Assembly (NCBI RefSeq): GCF_016772475.1
Contig: NZ_CP068595.1
Coordinates: forward strand, 4,588,001 to 4,652,000
DNA length: 64,000 nucleotides
Direction: 5' to 3'
Source of the DNA: Paenibacillus sonchi
GTDB lineage: Bacteria; Bacillota; Bacilli; Paenibacillales; Paenibacillaceae
Program-made: the position numbers and the translations under genes
Notes under the pieces: model-generated
Database searches by the model: none
What the model was told of the DNA's origin: nothing
Seen by the model: only the letters and a program-made list of their open reading frames with translations
In this document: one piece after another, positions 47,687-57,000 of the stretch
Numbering within the stretch: position 1 is the first letter of the stretch
Layout: every line of letters begins with the position of its first letter

Positions 47687-48800
47687 ATGACAGCTACCAA
47701 AGGATTGGAAGGCATTGTTGCCACTACCTCCTCGATCAGTTCGATTGTAGACGGCGTACTCACTTACCGCGGTTATGATATTGATGACCTTGCGGAGAAC
47801 GCCACCTTCGAAGAGACCGCTTATTTGCTGTGGTTCGGCAATCTGCCGACAACTCCCGAGCTGCAGGCGCTGCAGCGTGATCTCAGCGCTTTTGCTCCGA
47901 TCCCTGAACAGGTGATTGCACAAATGAAGCTGTATCCCAAAGAGGCCAACACCATGGCTGCGCTGCGCTCGGCTGTATCAAGCCTTGCCCTGTACGATGA
48001 AGCTGCGGACGATATGAGCCGTGAGGCCAACGAGATCAAGGCCGTGAAGCTGCAGGCGCAGATTCCGACAGTGGTGGCTGCGCTGGCCCGCATCCGCAAG
48101 GGACTGGAGCCTGTGGCTCCCAAAGAAGGCTTGTCGCTTGCCGAGAATTTTCTCTATATGCTCTGGGGCAAACAGCCGGATATCGTATCCGTCGAAAGCA
48201 CTCGATGCTGCGCTGGTGCTGCATGCCGACCATGAGCTGAACGCCTCTACGTTTGCCGGACGGGTAACAGTAGCGACCCTGTCGGACATTTATTCGGGTG
48301 TCACTTCGGCCATCGGTGCCCTGAAGGGGCCGCTGCACGGCGGTGCGAACGAGGCGGTGATGAAGATGCTGGAGGAAATCGGCACTCTGGATGCGGTGGA
48401 GCCGTATATCCAAGGCAAGCTGGAGCGCCGTGAGAAGATTATGGGCTTTGGCCACCGGGTCTACAAAAATGGCGATCCGCGCGCCAAGCACCTGATGAAA
48501 ATGTCCCACGAGCTGGGATTAATGAAGAATGACACTACGCTCTACGATATGTCGGTCAAAGTCGAGGAGCTGATTACTTCAAAGAAGGGCCTCAAGCCCA
48601 ACGTGGACTTTTATTCGGCCTCGGTCTATACGCAGCTTGGCATTGAGCGGGAGCTGTTCACGCCGATTTTTGCCATCAGCCGTACCTCCGGATGGACTGC
48701 GCATATTCTGGAGCAGTATGAGGACAACCGCATCATCCGCCCGCGTGCGGAATACACAGGCATGTCCGAACAAAAGTACGTTCCGGTGGACGAGAGATAA
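47687..48800 (+). CDS. citZ: citrate synthase (one frameshift)
   Basis: Condenses oxaloacetate and acetyl-CoA to citrate. 370 residues after repair. Catalytic regions: VLHADHELNASTFAGR, GFGHRVYKNGDPRAK, and the Asp/Arg region of the C-terminal half with FTPIFAISRTSGWTAHILEQ. The frame breaks around 48194-48199: GTCGAAAGCACTC has one base too many for the expected VEALDAAL, so here an extra A (or two missing bases) is the likeliest cause, unlike the other breaks. ATG 47687 follows AAAGGAGAGAG; a longer frame from 47534 is leader. It heads the citZ-icd-mdh TCA block. Confidence 0.92.
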
Positions 48801-48856
48801 GGCGGCCCCTTGCGGGCCGCTGCACCCCTTTAGTAGAATGAAATATAAACCAAACT

Positions 48857-48930
48857 AAAGTCTATGCTTCCAAGCGGGCGTTGTCCGAAGACGAAACAAG
48901 GGAGCATAGGCTCACAAAACTTTTAGGAGG
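48857..48930 (+). promoter_or_regulatory. structured leader element before icd
   Basis: CTATGCTTCC (48862-48871) pairs with GGGAGCATAG (48900-48909), enclosing CGTTGTCCGAAGACG. The element ends CTCACAAAACTTTTAGGAGG, identical over 20 bases to the yheA leader. Confidence 0.75.
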
Positions 48931-48941
48931 ACTACCCACTA

Positions 48942-50237
48942 ATGTTGAAACTGGAAAAATACGATCTGCCGACAGAAGGCGAACAAATTACAATCGAAGA
49001 CGGCAAGCTGCTCGTTCCGGATCATCCGATCATCCCGTTCATCGAGGGTGACGGTACAGGCCGCGACATTTGGAAAGCCTCCAAACGGGTACTGGATGCT
49101 GCAGTAGCCAAAGCCTACGGCGGCAAGAAGCAGATTGCCTGGTACGAAGTATTTGCCGGTGAGAAAGCCTTCAATACATATGGTGAATGGCTGCCGAACG
49201 ATACGCTGGAAGCAATCCGCGAGTATATTGTAGCTATCAAGGGGCCGCTGACTACGCCAATCGGTGGCGGTATCCGTTCCCTGAACGTGGCCCTGCGCCA
49301 GGAGCTGGATCTCTATGTCTGCCTGCGTCCGGTACGCTATTTCGATGGTGTGCCTTCTCCGGTGAAGCATCCCGAGCTGGTGGATATGGTGATTTTCCGT
49401 GAAAATACAGAGGATATCTATGCCGGCATCGAGTACAAGGAAGGCTCCGCAGAAGTGAAAAAGGTTATCGAATTCCTGCAGAACGAGCTGGGCGTGAACA
49501 AAATCCGTTTCCCGGAAACTTCCGGGATCGGCATCAAGCCGGTATCCTCCGAAGGCTCGAAGCGCCTGGTGCGCTCTGCGGTGGAATATGCAATCAAGCA
49601 TGGCCGCAAGAGTGTGACGCTGGTGCACAAGGGCAACATCATGAAGTTCACTGAAGGCGCATTTAAGAACTGGGGTTATGAAGTGGCGGAGCAGGAATTC
49701 GGCGACCAGGTCTTCACCTGGAACCAATATGATGCCATCAAGGAGAAGAGCGGCGAGGCGGCTGCAAATGCTGCCCAGAAGGAAGCGGAAGCATCCGGCA
49801 AAATCATCATCAAGGATGCGATTGCGGATATCGCCCTCCAGCAGGTGTTGACCCGCCCAACCGATTTTGATGTGATCGCCACGCTCAATCTGAACGGGGA
49901 CTATCTGTCCGACGCGCTTGCTGCGCAAATCGGCGGGATCGGCATTGCGCCTGGAGCGAATATTAACTATGTTACAGGACACGCTATTTTTGAGGCTACA
50001 CACGGCACTGCACCGAAATATGCCGATAAAGACGTAGTCAATCCGGGTTCGGTAATTCTGTCCGGCGTAATGCTGCTTGAGCATCTGGGCTGGCAGGAAG
50101 CGGCGGATCTGATCTACAAAGGCATGAGCACGGCCATCAACAATAAGACCGTTACCTACGATTTCGCCCGCCAGATGGAAGGCGCAACAGAGCTGAAATG
50201 CTCGGCCTTTGCTGACGAAATCATCAATCATCTATAA
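48942..50237 (+). CDS. icd: isocitrate dehydrogenase (NADP+)
   Basis: Oxidises isocitrate to 2-oxoglutarate with NADP+. 431 residues, homodimeric class. Seen: [20 protein letters not shown] at the N-terminus, the substrate loop [17 protein letters not shown] [34 protein letters not shown], and the NADP-site [23 protein letters not shown] 48942 lies 11 bases after AGGAGG. It lies 141 bases after citZ with a structured leader between, so it may have its own control. Confidence 0.96.
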   Translation: MLKLEKYDLPTEGEQITIEDGKLLVPDHPIIPFIEGDGTGRDIWKASKRVLDAAVAKAYGGKKQIAWYEVFAGEKAFNTYGEWLPNDTLEAIREYIVAIKGPLTTPIGGGIRSLNVALRQELDLYVCLRPVRYFDGVPSPVKHPELVDMVIFRENTEDIYAGIEYKEGSAEVKKVIEFLQNELGVNKIRFPETSGIGIKPVSSEGSKRLVRSAVEYAIKHGRKSVTLVHKGNIMKFTEGAFKNWGYEVAEQEFGDQVFTWNQYDAIKEKSGEAAANAAQKEAEASGKIIIKDAIADIALQQVLTRPTDFDVIATLNLNGDYLSDALAAQIGGIGIAPGANINYVTGHAIFEATHGTAPKYADKDVVNPGSVILSGVMLLEHLGWQEAADLIYKGMSTAINNKTVTYDFARQMEGATELKCSAFADEIINHL

Positions 50238-50251
50238 GACCAACCATCCTC

Positions 50252-50321
50252 AGCTTATGCTGCGAAGTCAGTTTGCCGAAGCTGTGTCAAGGCTGGATAT
50301 GCTCACTAAACTCTTAGGAGG
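50252..50321 (+). promoter_or_regulatory. structured leader element before mdh
   Basis: Third version of the leader: TTATGCTGCGAAG, AGTTT (50270-50274) facing AAACT (50308-50312), and the end CTCACTAAACTCTTAGGAGG (two changes from icd and yheA). It lies between icd and mdh, seven bases before the start codon. Confidence 0.65.
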
Positions 50322-50327
50322 ATAAAC

Positions 50328-51269
50328 GTGGCTATCAAACGTAATAAAATTACAGTCGTAGGCGCCGGTTTTACCGGCTCCACCACGGCGTTAATGCTTG
50401 CCCAAAAGGAGCTTGGCGATGTGGTGCTTCTGGATATTCCCCAGCTGGAGAACCCGACCAAAGGCAAGGTGCTGGATATGCTGGAGGCCGGTCCGGTACT
50501 GAAGTTTGATGCCCGGATTACGGGTACCTCCAGCTACGGGGATGCGGCGGATTCGGATATTGTCATCATCACGGCGGGGATTGCGCGCAAGCCGGGAATG
50601 AGCCGCGATGATCTCGTCAACACGAATGCGGGCATTGTAAAATCGGTGTGCGAGAATGTGAAGCGTGTGGCGCCTGAATCCATTGTCATCATCCTGAGCA
50701 ATCCGGTAGATGCCATGACTTACGTGGCCTTTAGAACGCTGGGCTTTCCCAAAAACCGGGTCATCGGCCAATCCGGCGTGCTGGACACCGCCCGTTACTG
50801 TACTTTTATCGCCGAGGAGCTTAACGTTTCGGTAGAGGATGTGCGCGGCTTTGTTCTGGGCGGCCACGGGGACGACATGGTTCCGCTGGTGCGGTATTCC
50901 AGTGTCGGCGGCATTCCGATCGAAACACTGATTCCGGCAGAGCGGATTGCGGAGATTGTGCAGCGTACGCGGGTAGGCGGCGGTGAGATTGTCAGCCTGC
51001 TTGGCAACGGCAGTGCTTACTATGCCCCTGCAGCATCTCTCGTGCAGATGACCGAAGCGGTTCTGAAGGATAAGAAGCGGATCATTCCCGTCATTGCCCT
51101 TCTCGAAGGAGAATACGGGTACGATGGTCTGTTCATGGGTATCCCGGCGCTGCTGGGTGCTGAAGGGATTGAGAAGATCTTCGAACTGGAGCTGACAGCG
51201 GAAGAAAAGGCGGCTCTCGATAAGTCTGCAGATTCAGTACGTGCGGTAACTTCAGTGGTTACTATCTAG
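50328..51269 (+). CDS. mdh: malate dehydrogenase
   Basis: Interconverts malate and oxaloacetate with NAD+. 313 residues, LDH-like MDH group. Rossmann motif [20 protein letters not shown], with Asp in [10 protein letters not shown] fixing NAD preference; substrate Arg in [21 protein letters not shown]; catalytic His in [18 protein letters not shown] start at 50328 seven bases after AGGAGG. Last gene of the TCA block, closed by a strong terminator. In Bacillus phoP-phoR follow directly; here about 11 kb of other genes intervene. Confidence 0.96.
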   Translation: MAIKRNKITVVGAGFTGSTTALMLAQKELGDVVLLDIPQLENPTKGKVLDMLEAGPVLKFDARITGTSSYGDAADSDIVIITAGIARKPGMSRDDLVNTNAGIVKSVCENVKRVAPESIVIILSNPVDAMTYVAFRTLGFPKNRVIGQSGVLDTARYCTFIAEELNVSVEDVRGFVLGGHGDDMVPLVRYSSVGGIPIETLIPAERIAEIVQRTRVGGGEIVSLLGNGSAYYAPAASLVQMTEAVLKDKKRIIPVIALLEGEYGYDGLFMGIPALLGAEGIEKIFELELTAEEKAALDKSADSVRAVTSVVTI

Positions 51270-51283
51270 GTCCATACGGACGC

Positions 51284-51322
51284 AAGCCCTCATTTCCATA
51301 CTAGAAATGAGGGCTTTCTTTT
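51284..51322 (+). terminator. terminator after mdh
   Basis: AAGCCCTCATTTC (51284-51296) pairs exactly with GAAATGAGGGCTT (51304-51316), then TCTTTT. Confidence 0.9.
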
Positions 51323-51390
51323 CATAAGCTATGTGGTTGGGTATAATAAGAATGTAACTTATATCACAGCGAAAAATGAGGAGGCTAATT

Positions 51391-51816
51391 ATGGATCGGA
51401 TTTTCTTTTTCTTACATATGATCGGGACCTTGGCGCTCGGCTTCTATCTGGTGCTGCCGTTTATTCTGAGCGGTACGGCCAAGCTCTCTGCTTCAGCCAA
51501 AGAGGGAACGTTAAGCGCTATCGGCGGATTTAACCGGTTCGCCCAGTATGGTCTGGTCATTCAACTGCTGACAGGGGGCTATATGATTTCACAAGGGGAT
51601 TATACCGTAGCCTGGATGGTTGTGGTTGTAGTTCTCCTGCTGGCGATGTTCGCCCTGGGCGGCATCATGGGCAAGCCGCTGCGTCTGGCAGCTGCCGGAA
51701 TGCGTGAGAACCGCGATGTATCCGGCCATACCGCGAAGCTGCGCACCCTGAGCCTGCTGCTGATGGTTGTGCTGATCGTAATGATGTTTTTTATGGTGTA
51801 CAGACATATCATCTAA
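51391..51816 (+). CDS. small integral membrane protein, unknown function
   Basis: 141 residues with four hydrophobic segments: RIFFFLHMIGTLALGFYLVL, the stretch around RFAQYGLVIQLLTGGYMI, WMVVVVVLLLAMFALGG, and SLLLMVVLIVMMFFMVY. A conserved-looking His sits in the first. ATG 51391 follows GAGGAGG by seven bases. The topology recalls four-helix heme or copper-type membrane proteins, but I cannot assign a family. It stands alone between mdh and the SDR gene. A T8 run after a weak GC stem at about 51836-51871 may end its transcript. Confidence 0.75.
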   Translation: MDRIFFFLHMIGTLALGFYLVLPFILSGTAKLSASAKEGTLSAIGGFNRFAQYGLVIQLLTGGYMISQGDYTVAWMVVVVVLLLAMFALGGIMGKPLRLAAAGMRENRDVSGHTAKLRTLSLLLMVVLIVMMFFMVYRHII

Positions 51817-52063
51817 GTTGAAATCTTGTAAAATGGCTCTGGCGGCTCCGGCTGCGTGGGCCTTTTTTTTGCGGGTATGCGGAGATAGGTGATGATGACG
51901 AGGTGCCGTCCCCACCCAAAACGGTTGGATTTTTTGTTTGGATCACCTGGAAGTGTGGTAAGTAACATAACGTAAAGCGATTGTATAATTGATGACGCAT
52001 AAGCCATCCTAATACGATGTGGTTACTTCCCAAAAAAGTTGCACAGCGAAAGGAGAATGGATC

Positions 52064-52933
52064 ATGCCAGACAACAAGCAATCCACAAAAACTTTGCCAC
52101 CTCAGGTGCAGGACCGGCAGCCCGGAATTGAGAGCGAGATGAAGCCGCGCCCGGAATTTGAAACCTCAAGCTATAAAGCGGCAGGCAAGCTGCTGGGCAA
52201 GGCGGCGCTCATTACGGGAGGCGACAGCGGCATTGGGCGCGCGGTTGCCGTTCATTTTGCCAAAGAAGGTGCGGATGTGGTCATTTCCTATCTGAATGAG
52301 CATGCCGATGCCGAGGAAACGAAACGCCAGGTCGAGCAGGAGGGCCGGAAGTGTATTCTGGTTGCCGGTGACATCGGGGTAGAAGCGTTCTGCCAGGATC
52401 TGATCAACAAAACGGTGGAAGGCCTGGGCAAACTCGACATTCTGATCAACAACGCCGCCGAGCAGCATCCGCAGGACAAGATTGAGGATATCACCTCGGA
52501 GCAGCTGGAGCGGACGTTCCGCACCAATATTTTCTCCATGTTCTATTTGACCAAGGCCGCCATGCCGCATCTGAAAAAAGGGTCTACAATCATCAATACG
52601 ACATCGATCACAGCCTACCGGGGCAGCCCGCAGCTGCTGGACTATTCGTCGACCAAAGGTGCAATTCTCAGCTTCACCCGCTCGCTGTCGATGAATCTGG
52701 CGGAAAAAGGCATCCGTGTAAATGCCGTAGCTCCGGGCCCGATCTGGACACCGCTGATTCCATCCACGTTTGATGCCAAAAAGGTCAGCGAGTTCGGCGG
52801 CACACAGCCGATGAAACGTCCGGGACAGCCGGAAGAGCTGGCTCCGGCCTATGTCTACCTGGCCTCGGAGGATTCATCCTATGTCAGCGGGCAGGTCATG
52901 CATGTCAATGGCGGAGAAATTGTCAACGGCTAA
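52064..52933 (+). CDS. short-chain dehydrogenase/reductase (general stress protein 39-like)
   Basis: NAD(P)-dependent oxidoreductase, 289 residues. A polar N-terminal extension of about 40 residues (PPQVQDRQPGIESEMKPRPE) precedes the Rossmann core, as in B. subtilis YdaD/YhxC-type stress proteins. Motifs: TGGDSGIGRAVA, the NNAAEQHP block, catalytic Ser in TTSITAY and YSSTK, and PGPIWTPL. The substrate is unknown. ATG 52064 follows AAAGGAGAATGG. It is a single-gene unit. Confidence 0.9.
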   Translation: MPDNKQSTKTLPPQVQDRQPGIESEMKPRPEFETSSYKAAGKLLGKAALITGGDSGIGRAVAVHFAKEGADVVISYLNEHADAEETKRQVEQEGRKCILVAGDIGVEAFCQDLINKTVEGLGKLDILINNAAEQHPQDKIEDITSEQLERTFRTNIFSMFYLTKAAMPHLKKGSTIINTTSITAYRGSPQLLDYSSTKGAILSFTRSLSMNLAEKGIRVNAVAPGPIWTPLIPSTFDAKKVSEFGGTQPMKRPGQPEELAPAYVYLASEDSSYVSGQVMHVNGGEIVNG

Positions 52934-53114
52934 GTGCTGGTGTGCAAACCAGGCTTGCTTAAAAATACAGCAGCAGTTTAAGAGCGTGCCCTCGCGGCCC
53001 GCTCTTTTTGCTGCACATGCCAAGTGCCAGGGAAGCAGTTTTTCGGCAAAAGGGATAGCTTTTCCGAGGAATTATATGTTAATATGAACCACGTCAGCAA
53101 CTGAATATTGGAAT

Positions 53115-53206
53115 TGTCCCTAGGGGTGCCGCAAGGCTGAGACGAACGTTCCGTTCGGACCCTTTGAACCTGATCTGGTTAAAACCAGCGTAGGAAAGCG
53201 GAGAAT
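53115..53206 (+). promoter_or_regulatory. TPP riboswitch
   Basis: The conserved thiamin-pyrophosphate aptamer parts are present in order: AGGGGTGCC, GGCTGAGA, then ACCCTTTGAACCTGATCTGG and TTAAAACCAGCGTAGGAAAG. Binding of TPP is known to shut such operons; here the downstream hairpin at 53262-53290 is the expected terminator. It controls tenI-thiS-thiG-thiH. Confidence 0.95.
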
Positions 53207-53261
53207 GAATGAACTGCAGCGGGGTTGTATCCATACGCCCGTATTCCTGTACAAATTTATG

Positions 53262-53290
53262 ACTGCCTCCTATCGGGGGGCGGTTTTTTT
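53262..53290 (+). terminator. riboswitch-controlled terminator
   Basis: ACTGCCTCC (53262-53270) pairs with GGGGGCGGT across TATC(G), with two G-U pairs, then seven T. It lies between the TPP aptamer and tenI. Confidence 0.8.
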
Positions 53291-53336
53291 GTGTGTCCGG
53301 CCTGCTCCAAGAATATAGCGAAAAGAAGGTGAAGCT

Positions 53337-53939
53337 GTGGCGGAGATTCATATGATCTCGGACGGGAAGCTGGAGCCGGGAAGGTTCATTAATCTTGCAG
53401 CGGCTGTATATCCGCTCGTGGACTACATCCACCTCCGGGAAAAGCACCGGCCCGCCCTGGAACTGCTGGGCATGGCGAAGCAGCTGCTGCTTGCGGGGGT
53501 TCCCGCTTCCAGCCTGGTCATCAATGACCGGCTGGATGTTGCGCTGGCCGCCGGTGCAGGCGCTGTTCAACTGGCCTGGAACAGCCTGCCGCCGGCCGCG
53601 GCCCGTGCCGCCGCTCCCGGCCTGCGGCTGGGAAGGTCGGTGCATTCCGCGGCGGAAGCTGCGGAAGCGGGCCGGCAGGGGGCCGACTATGGCCTGTTCG
53701 GCCATGTTTTTCCTACCGCCTGCAAACCCGGTCAGCAGGAGCGCGGTTTGGGGCTGCTGGCGGAAGCGGTGCGCCGCAGCCGTATTCCGCTGATTGCCAT
53801 CGGCGGCATAGAGCCGGGCAATGCCGCTCAGGTGATCCGGTTGGGCGCAGCCGGGATTGCGGTCATGTCCGGCATTTGCGGTGCGGAAGACCCTGTGGCC
53901 GCCGCGCGTGCTTACCGGTTGGCGGTCCGGGAGGCTTGA
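53337..53939 (+). CDS. tenI: thiazole tautomerase TenI (ThiE-like)
   Basis: 200 residues, thiamin-phosphate-synthase fold. It has DYIHLREKHRPALELLGMAK, INDRLDVALAAGAGAVQLAW, and the FGHVFPTACKPGQQERGLGL block, in which the His matches the catalytic His of B. subtilis TenI, rather than the ThiE residues that bind the pyrimidine. It aromatises the thiazole product of ThiG. GTG start at 53337 with GAAGGTG upstream. First gene after the TPP riboswitch. Confidence 0.87.
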   Translation: MAEIHMISDGKLEPGRFINLAAAVYPLVDYIHLREKHRPALELLGMAKQLLLAGVPASSLVINDRLDVALAAGAGAVQLAWNSLPPAAARAAAPGLRLGRSVHSAAEAAEAGRQGADYGLFGHVFPTACKPGQQERGLGLLAEAVRRSRIPLIAIGGIEPGNAAQVIRLGAAGIAVMSGICGAEDPVAAARAYRLAVREA

Positions 53940-54004
53940 GTGGGAGTCAGTCTCATCCGGTTCGTGCTGCTCTGGATGTCATAACGCAAAGGAGGTGAGA
54001 AGGC

Positions 54005-54208
54005 ATGAATCTGATCATCAATGGCAAAGCCCTGGAGATTGCGGAAGACTGCCGGACGGTAGCAGATCTGCTCAGCCGGCCCGAATGGAGCGGACGGCTT
54101 GTGATCGTGGAGCGCAATGGGGAAATTGTGAACAGGGAGCATTACGCCGGGACATCGTTCAGCGAAGGAGACCGGCTGGAGCTGGTGCATTTTGTAGGCG
54201 GGGGCTGA
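54005..54208 (+). CDS. thiS: sulfur carrier protein ThiS
   Basis: 67 residues, ubiquitin-like beta-grasp, ending in the required FVGGG, whose terminal Gly-Gly is adenylated and thiocarboxylated to carry sulfur for thiazole synthesis. Starts MNLIINGKALEIAEDC with AAAGGAGGTGAG just upstream. It lies 65 bases after tenI. The activating enzyme ThiF is not encoded in this operon. Confidence 0.93.
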   Translation: MNLIINGKALEIAEDCRTVADLLSRPEWSGRLVIVERNGEIVNREHYAGTSFSEGDRLELVHFVGGG

Positions 54209-54313
54209 AACGATGTTTTCGGATGCGGGCCAATGCGGGTGTTTCAGTCCCATGGAGCTCTCGTTCAGCAAACCCGGAAGTTATTATCCTATTCTATACC
54301 AGGAGGCGAGTTT

Positions 54314-55078
54314 ATGTTAGATCCATTTGTGATTGGCGGCATCACATTATCAAGCCGGCTGTTCATCGGCACCGGCAAATACAGCCGGAATACGCTGATT
54401 CCCGAGGTGGTCGCGTCTTCAGGCTCACAGGTGATCACGGTTGCCCTTCGCCGCGTAGATCCCGAGAGCCGCGACAATATTGTCAGCCATATTCCTCCCC
54501 ATATGACCCTGCTGCCTAATACGTCAGGGGCACGCACCGCCGGGGAAGCGGTGCGGATCGCCCGGCTGGCCAGAGCCGCAGGCCTTGGCAACTGGGTCAA
54601 GATTGAGGTCATTAACGATCAGAAATATCTTTTGCCGGATAATCTGGAGACCATCCGGGCTACGGAGATACTGGCCGCCGAAGGTTTTGTAGTGCTGCCG
54701 TATATGAGCCCGGACCTCTCCGCTGCAATTCGGATGAAAGAGGCTGGAGCAGCCGCAATTATGCCGCTCGGCTCGCCAATCGGCTCGAACCGCGGCCTGC
54801 GGACCAAAGAGCTGCTCCGCATCCTCATCTCGGAGGTGGATCTTCCGGTTATTGTTGACGCCGGTATCGGCCGCCCGTCCGAAGCGGCGGAAGCGATGGA
54901 GCTGGGGGCCTCCGCTGTGCTGCTCAATACGGCTATCGCCACCGCCCGTGATCCGCTGCTGATGGCCGAAGCCTTTCGCGAAGCAGTTTCCTCAGGCCGC
55001 AAGGCCTATTTGGCCGGACTTGGTCCGGTGGAAGAGACGGCGGTCGCCTCATCGCCTTTGACCGGATTTCTGAAGTGA
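54314..55078 (+). CDS. thiG: thiazole synthase ThiG
   Basis: Builds the thiazole phosphate of thiamin from DXP, ThiS-thiocarboxylate and dehydroglycine. 254 residues, TIM barrel. [22 protein letters not shown], the Schiff-base Lys in WVKIEVI, and [20 protein letters not shown] are all canonical. ATG 54314 with CCAGGAGG upstream. It follows thiS after 105 bases and precedes thiH by 30. Confidence 0.95.
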   Translation: MLDPFVIGGITLSSRLFIGTGKYSRNTLIPEVVASSGSQVITVALRRVDPESRDNIVSHIPPHMTLLPNTSGARTAGEAVRIARLARAAGLGNWVKIEVINDQKYLLPDNLETIRATEILAAEGFVVLPYMSPDLSAAIRMKEAGAAAIMPLGSPIGSNRGLRTKELLRILISEVDLPVIVDAGIGRPSEAAEAMELGASAVLLNTAIATARDPLLMAEAFREAVSSGRKAYLAGLGPVEETAVASSPLTGFLK

Positions 55079-55108
55079 TTCTAAGCCTAACCGAAAGGAG
55101 GGAGAACC

Positions 55109-56221
55109 ATGAGTTTTTATGAATCATTGGCCCGTCTGGAGCAGCTTCCTTACGAGAGCCTGTGGCAGCAGTTCCAAGTGGAGGATGTGAAGCGGGCACT
55201 ATGCAAGGACCGCCTGGAGGAAAGCGACCTGCTGGCCCTGCTGTCCCCGGCTGCGGAGCCATGTCTGGAGGAGATAGCCCGGCGTGCCCAGCGGCTGACC
55301 CGTACGCATTTCGGGCATGTGATGCAGCTGTTCACACCGATGTATCTGGCCGATTTTTGTGTGAATCACTGCACCTATTGCAGCTTCAGCTCCATTTATG
55401 ATTTTCCGCGAAAAAGATTGACGCCGGAGGAGGTCAGACAAGAGGCGGTCGCGATCGCCTCCACAGGCCTGCGCCATCTTCTGGTGCTGACCGGAGAATC
55501 GCGCAGTGAGAGCCCGGCTTCTTATGTGAAGGAATGCGTAGAAATTCTGCACGAGTACTTCCCTTCCGTAAGTATTGAGGTGAATCCGCTGTCCACTGCG
55601 GAATACCGGGAGCTTAGAGAAGCGGGAGTGGACGGTTTGACCCTGTATCAGGAGGTTTATCATCAGGAAACGTACCGGAAGCTGCATGTAAAAGGTCCCA
55701 AAAGAGTCTTCCGCAACCGGCTGGATGCCCCCGAACGGGGCTGTCAGGCTGGTTTCCGCTCTGTTAACATCGGTGCACTCCTTGGGATGTATGACTGGCG
55801 GCAGGAGGCGTTCATGACCGCGATGCATGCGAGGTATCTGCAGGACAAGTATCCGGAATGCGAAATCGGCTTGTCCGCCCCGCGTTTCCGGCCGTATTTG
55901 GGGGAGTTCAATCCGAATAGCGATGTTACGGACCGGGCGCTGGTGCAGATTATTTTGGCGTACCGCCTGTTTCTGCCCCGTTCCGGCATTACTTTGTCTA
56001 CCCGGGAGCCAGCCCCGCTGCGTAATCATCTGATCCACCTGGGCATCACCAAAATGTCTGCAGGCGTCTCCACTGAAGTGGGAGGACACTCCCAGGATGG
56101 CGGAACTCCGCAGTTCGAAATTTCGGATGAACGGAGTGTAGAAGAAATTACAGACATGCTTAAGGCAAACGGCCTGCAGCCGGTCTTCAAGGATTGGGAT
56201 CTGCTGAGGCTGCAAGCGTAA
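55109..56221 (+). CDS. thiH: 2-iminoacetate synthase ThiH (radical SAM)
   Basis: Cleaves tyrosine to dehydroglycine and p-cresol to feed ThiG. 370 residues. The [4Fe-4S] motif CVNHCTYCSF (CxxxCxxC), the GESRSESP region and IEVNPLSTAEY are visible, with the late GGHSQDGGTPQFEISDERS typical of ThiH. Bacillus uses the oxygen-dependent ThiO here instead, so this strain has the oxygen-sensitive route, fitting a facultative anaerobe. ATG 55109 after AAAGGAGGGAG. Last gene of the riboswitch operon. Confidence 0.94.
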   Translation: MSFYESLARLEQLPYESLWQQFQVEDVKRALCKDRLEESDLLALLSPAAEPCLEEIARRAQRLTRTHFGHVMQLFTPMYLADFCVNHCTYCSFSSIYDFPRKRLTPEEVRQEAVAIASTGLRHLLVLTGESRSESPASYVKECVEILHEYFPSVSIEVNPLSTAEYRELREAGVDGLTLYQEVYHQETYRKLHVKGPKRVFRNRLDAPERGCQAGFRSVNIGALLGMYDWRQEAFMTAMHARYLQDKYPECEIGLSAPRFRPYLGEFNPNSDVTDRALVQIILAYRLFLPRSGITLSTREPAPLRNHLIHLGITKMSAGVSTEVGGHSQDGGTPQFEISDERSVEEITDMLKANGLQPVFKDWDLLRLQA

Positions 56222-56258
56222 AGAGAGGATCATTAGCGCGCAGCTTGTCTACTACTCA

Positions 56259-56918
56259 TCACGGTGTCCCGTCCTCCAGGGCCTGTCCGCTGTCTGTTCC
56301 GGCTGACAGTTCGTCCAGGGACAGCTCGAAGCCGGGGGCCATATGGGCCAGAAAATATTCCATTTCCGGCATCTCAAGCCCGCGCAGCTTCGCGGCGGTC
56401 TGCGCTTTGGCGGCGGCAAATTCGCGGTTGCCTGCGGCGACCTCCCAGACGCATTTCAAATAAGCGTCGAGATGGTCAGCCGCTTTGACATAACGCAGCA
56501 AACGGGCATCTTCGGAGCCGTAAGGGCTGTCCTGCGGCTGCAGGAGCGGCGCATAGACGGAGGTAAGCTCCGGCGGAATCATCCCTTTCAGCCGCTCGGC
56601 GGCGATCCGTTCCATGTCGCGGAAGCTGGACAGGAGATGCGGGTTGTTGTGCTTGACCGGCGTGGCGATATCGCCGGTAAAAACCTCGGTGGCGTCATGG
56701 AACAGCGCCATTGCAGCCGCCCGGTCGGCGTTCAGCGAACGGGCAAAATGGACGTTGCCGATGGAGCAGAGCATATGCGACAGCAGGGCTACCTGGAACG
56801 AGTGCTGCGCCACGTTCTCCGGTGCGGTGCTGCGCATCAGGCTCCAGCGCTGGATATACTGAAGCCGGTACAAATAGGCTGAAAAATGGTAATTCAATTT
56901 TAAAGTAACCCCTTTCAT
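56259..56918 (-). CDS. HD-domain 5'-nucleotidase, YfbR family
   Basis: Predicted 5'-deoxynucleotidase of 219 residues. The HD metal site is visible: AQHSFQVALLSHML (first His), LFHDATEVFTGDIATPVKH (the His-Asp pair and the following Glu), and KAADHLDAYLKC (final Asp). YfbR dephosphorylates deoxynucleoside monophosphates to balance the dNTP pool. ATG 56918, start MKGVTLKLNYHFSAYLYRLQ, with AAAGGGGTTA just upstream. Convergent with thiH and divergent from the fumarase gene. Confidence 0.88.
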   Translation of the reverse strand: MKGVTLKLNYHFSAYLYRLQYIQRWSLMRSTAPENVAQHSFQVALLSHMLCSIGNVHFARSLNADRAAAMALFHDATEVFTGDIATPVKHNNPHLLSSFRDMERIAAERLKGMIPPELTSVYAPLLQPQDSPYGSEDARLLRYVKAADHLDAYLKCVWEVAAGNREFAAAKAQTAAKLRGLEMPEMEYFLAHMAPGFELSLDELSAGTDSGQALEDGTP

Positions 56919-57000
56919 GCGTGGTTTAATATGTTATGATAAAGTTAATTGTAACAGAGTTTGGACAACCACAAACGCATGGAGAGGAGCTGGACTGAAG

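Noticed and set aside
48939..50231. 430-codon open frame opposite icd
   Set aside because: Antisense shadow; the plus strand encodes a complete isocitrate dehydrogenase.
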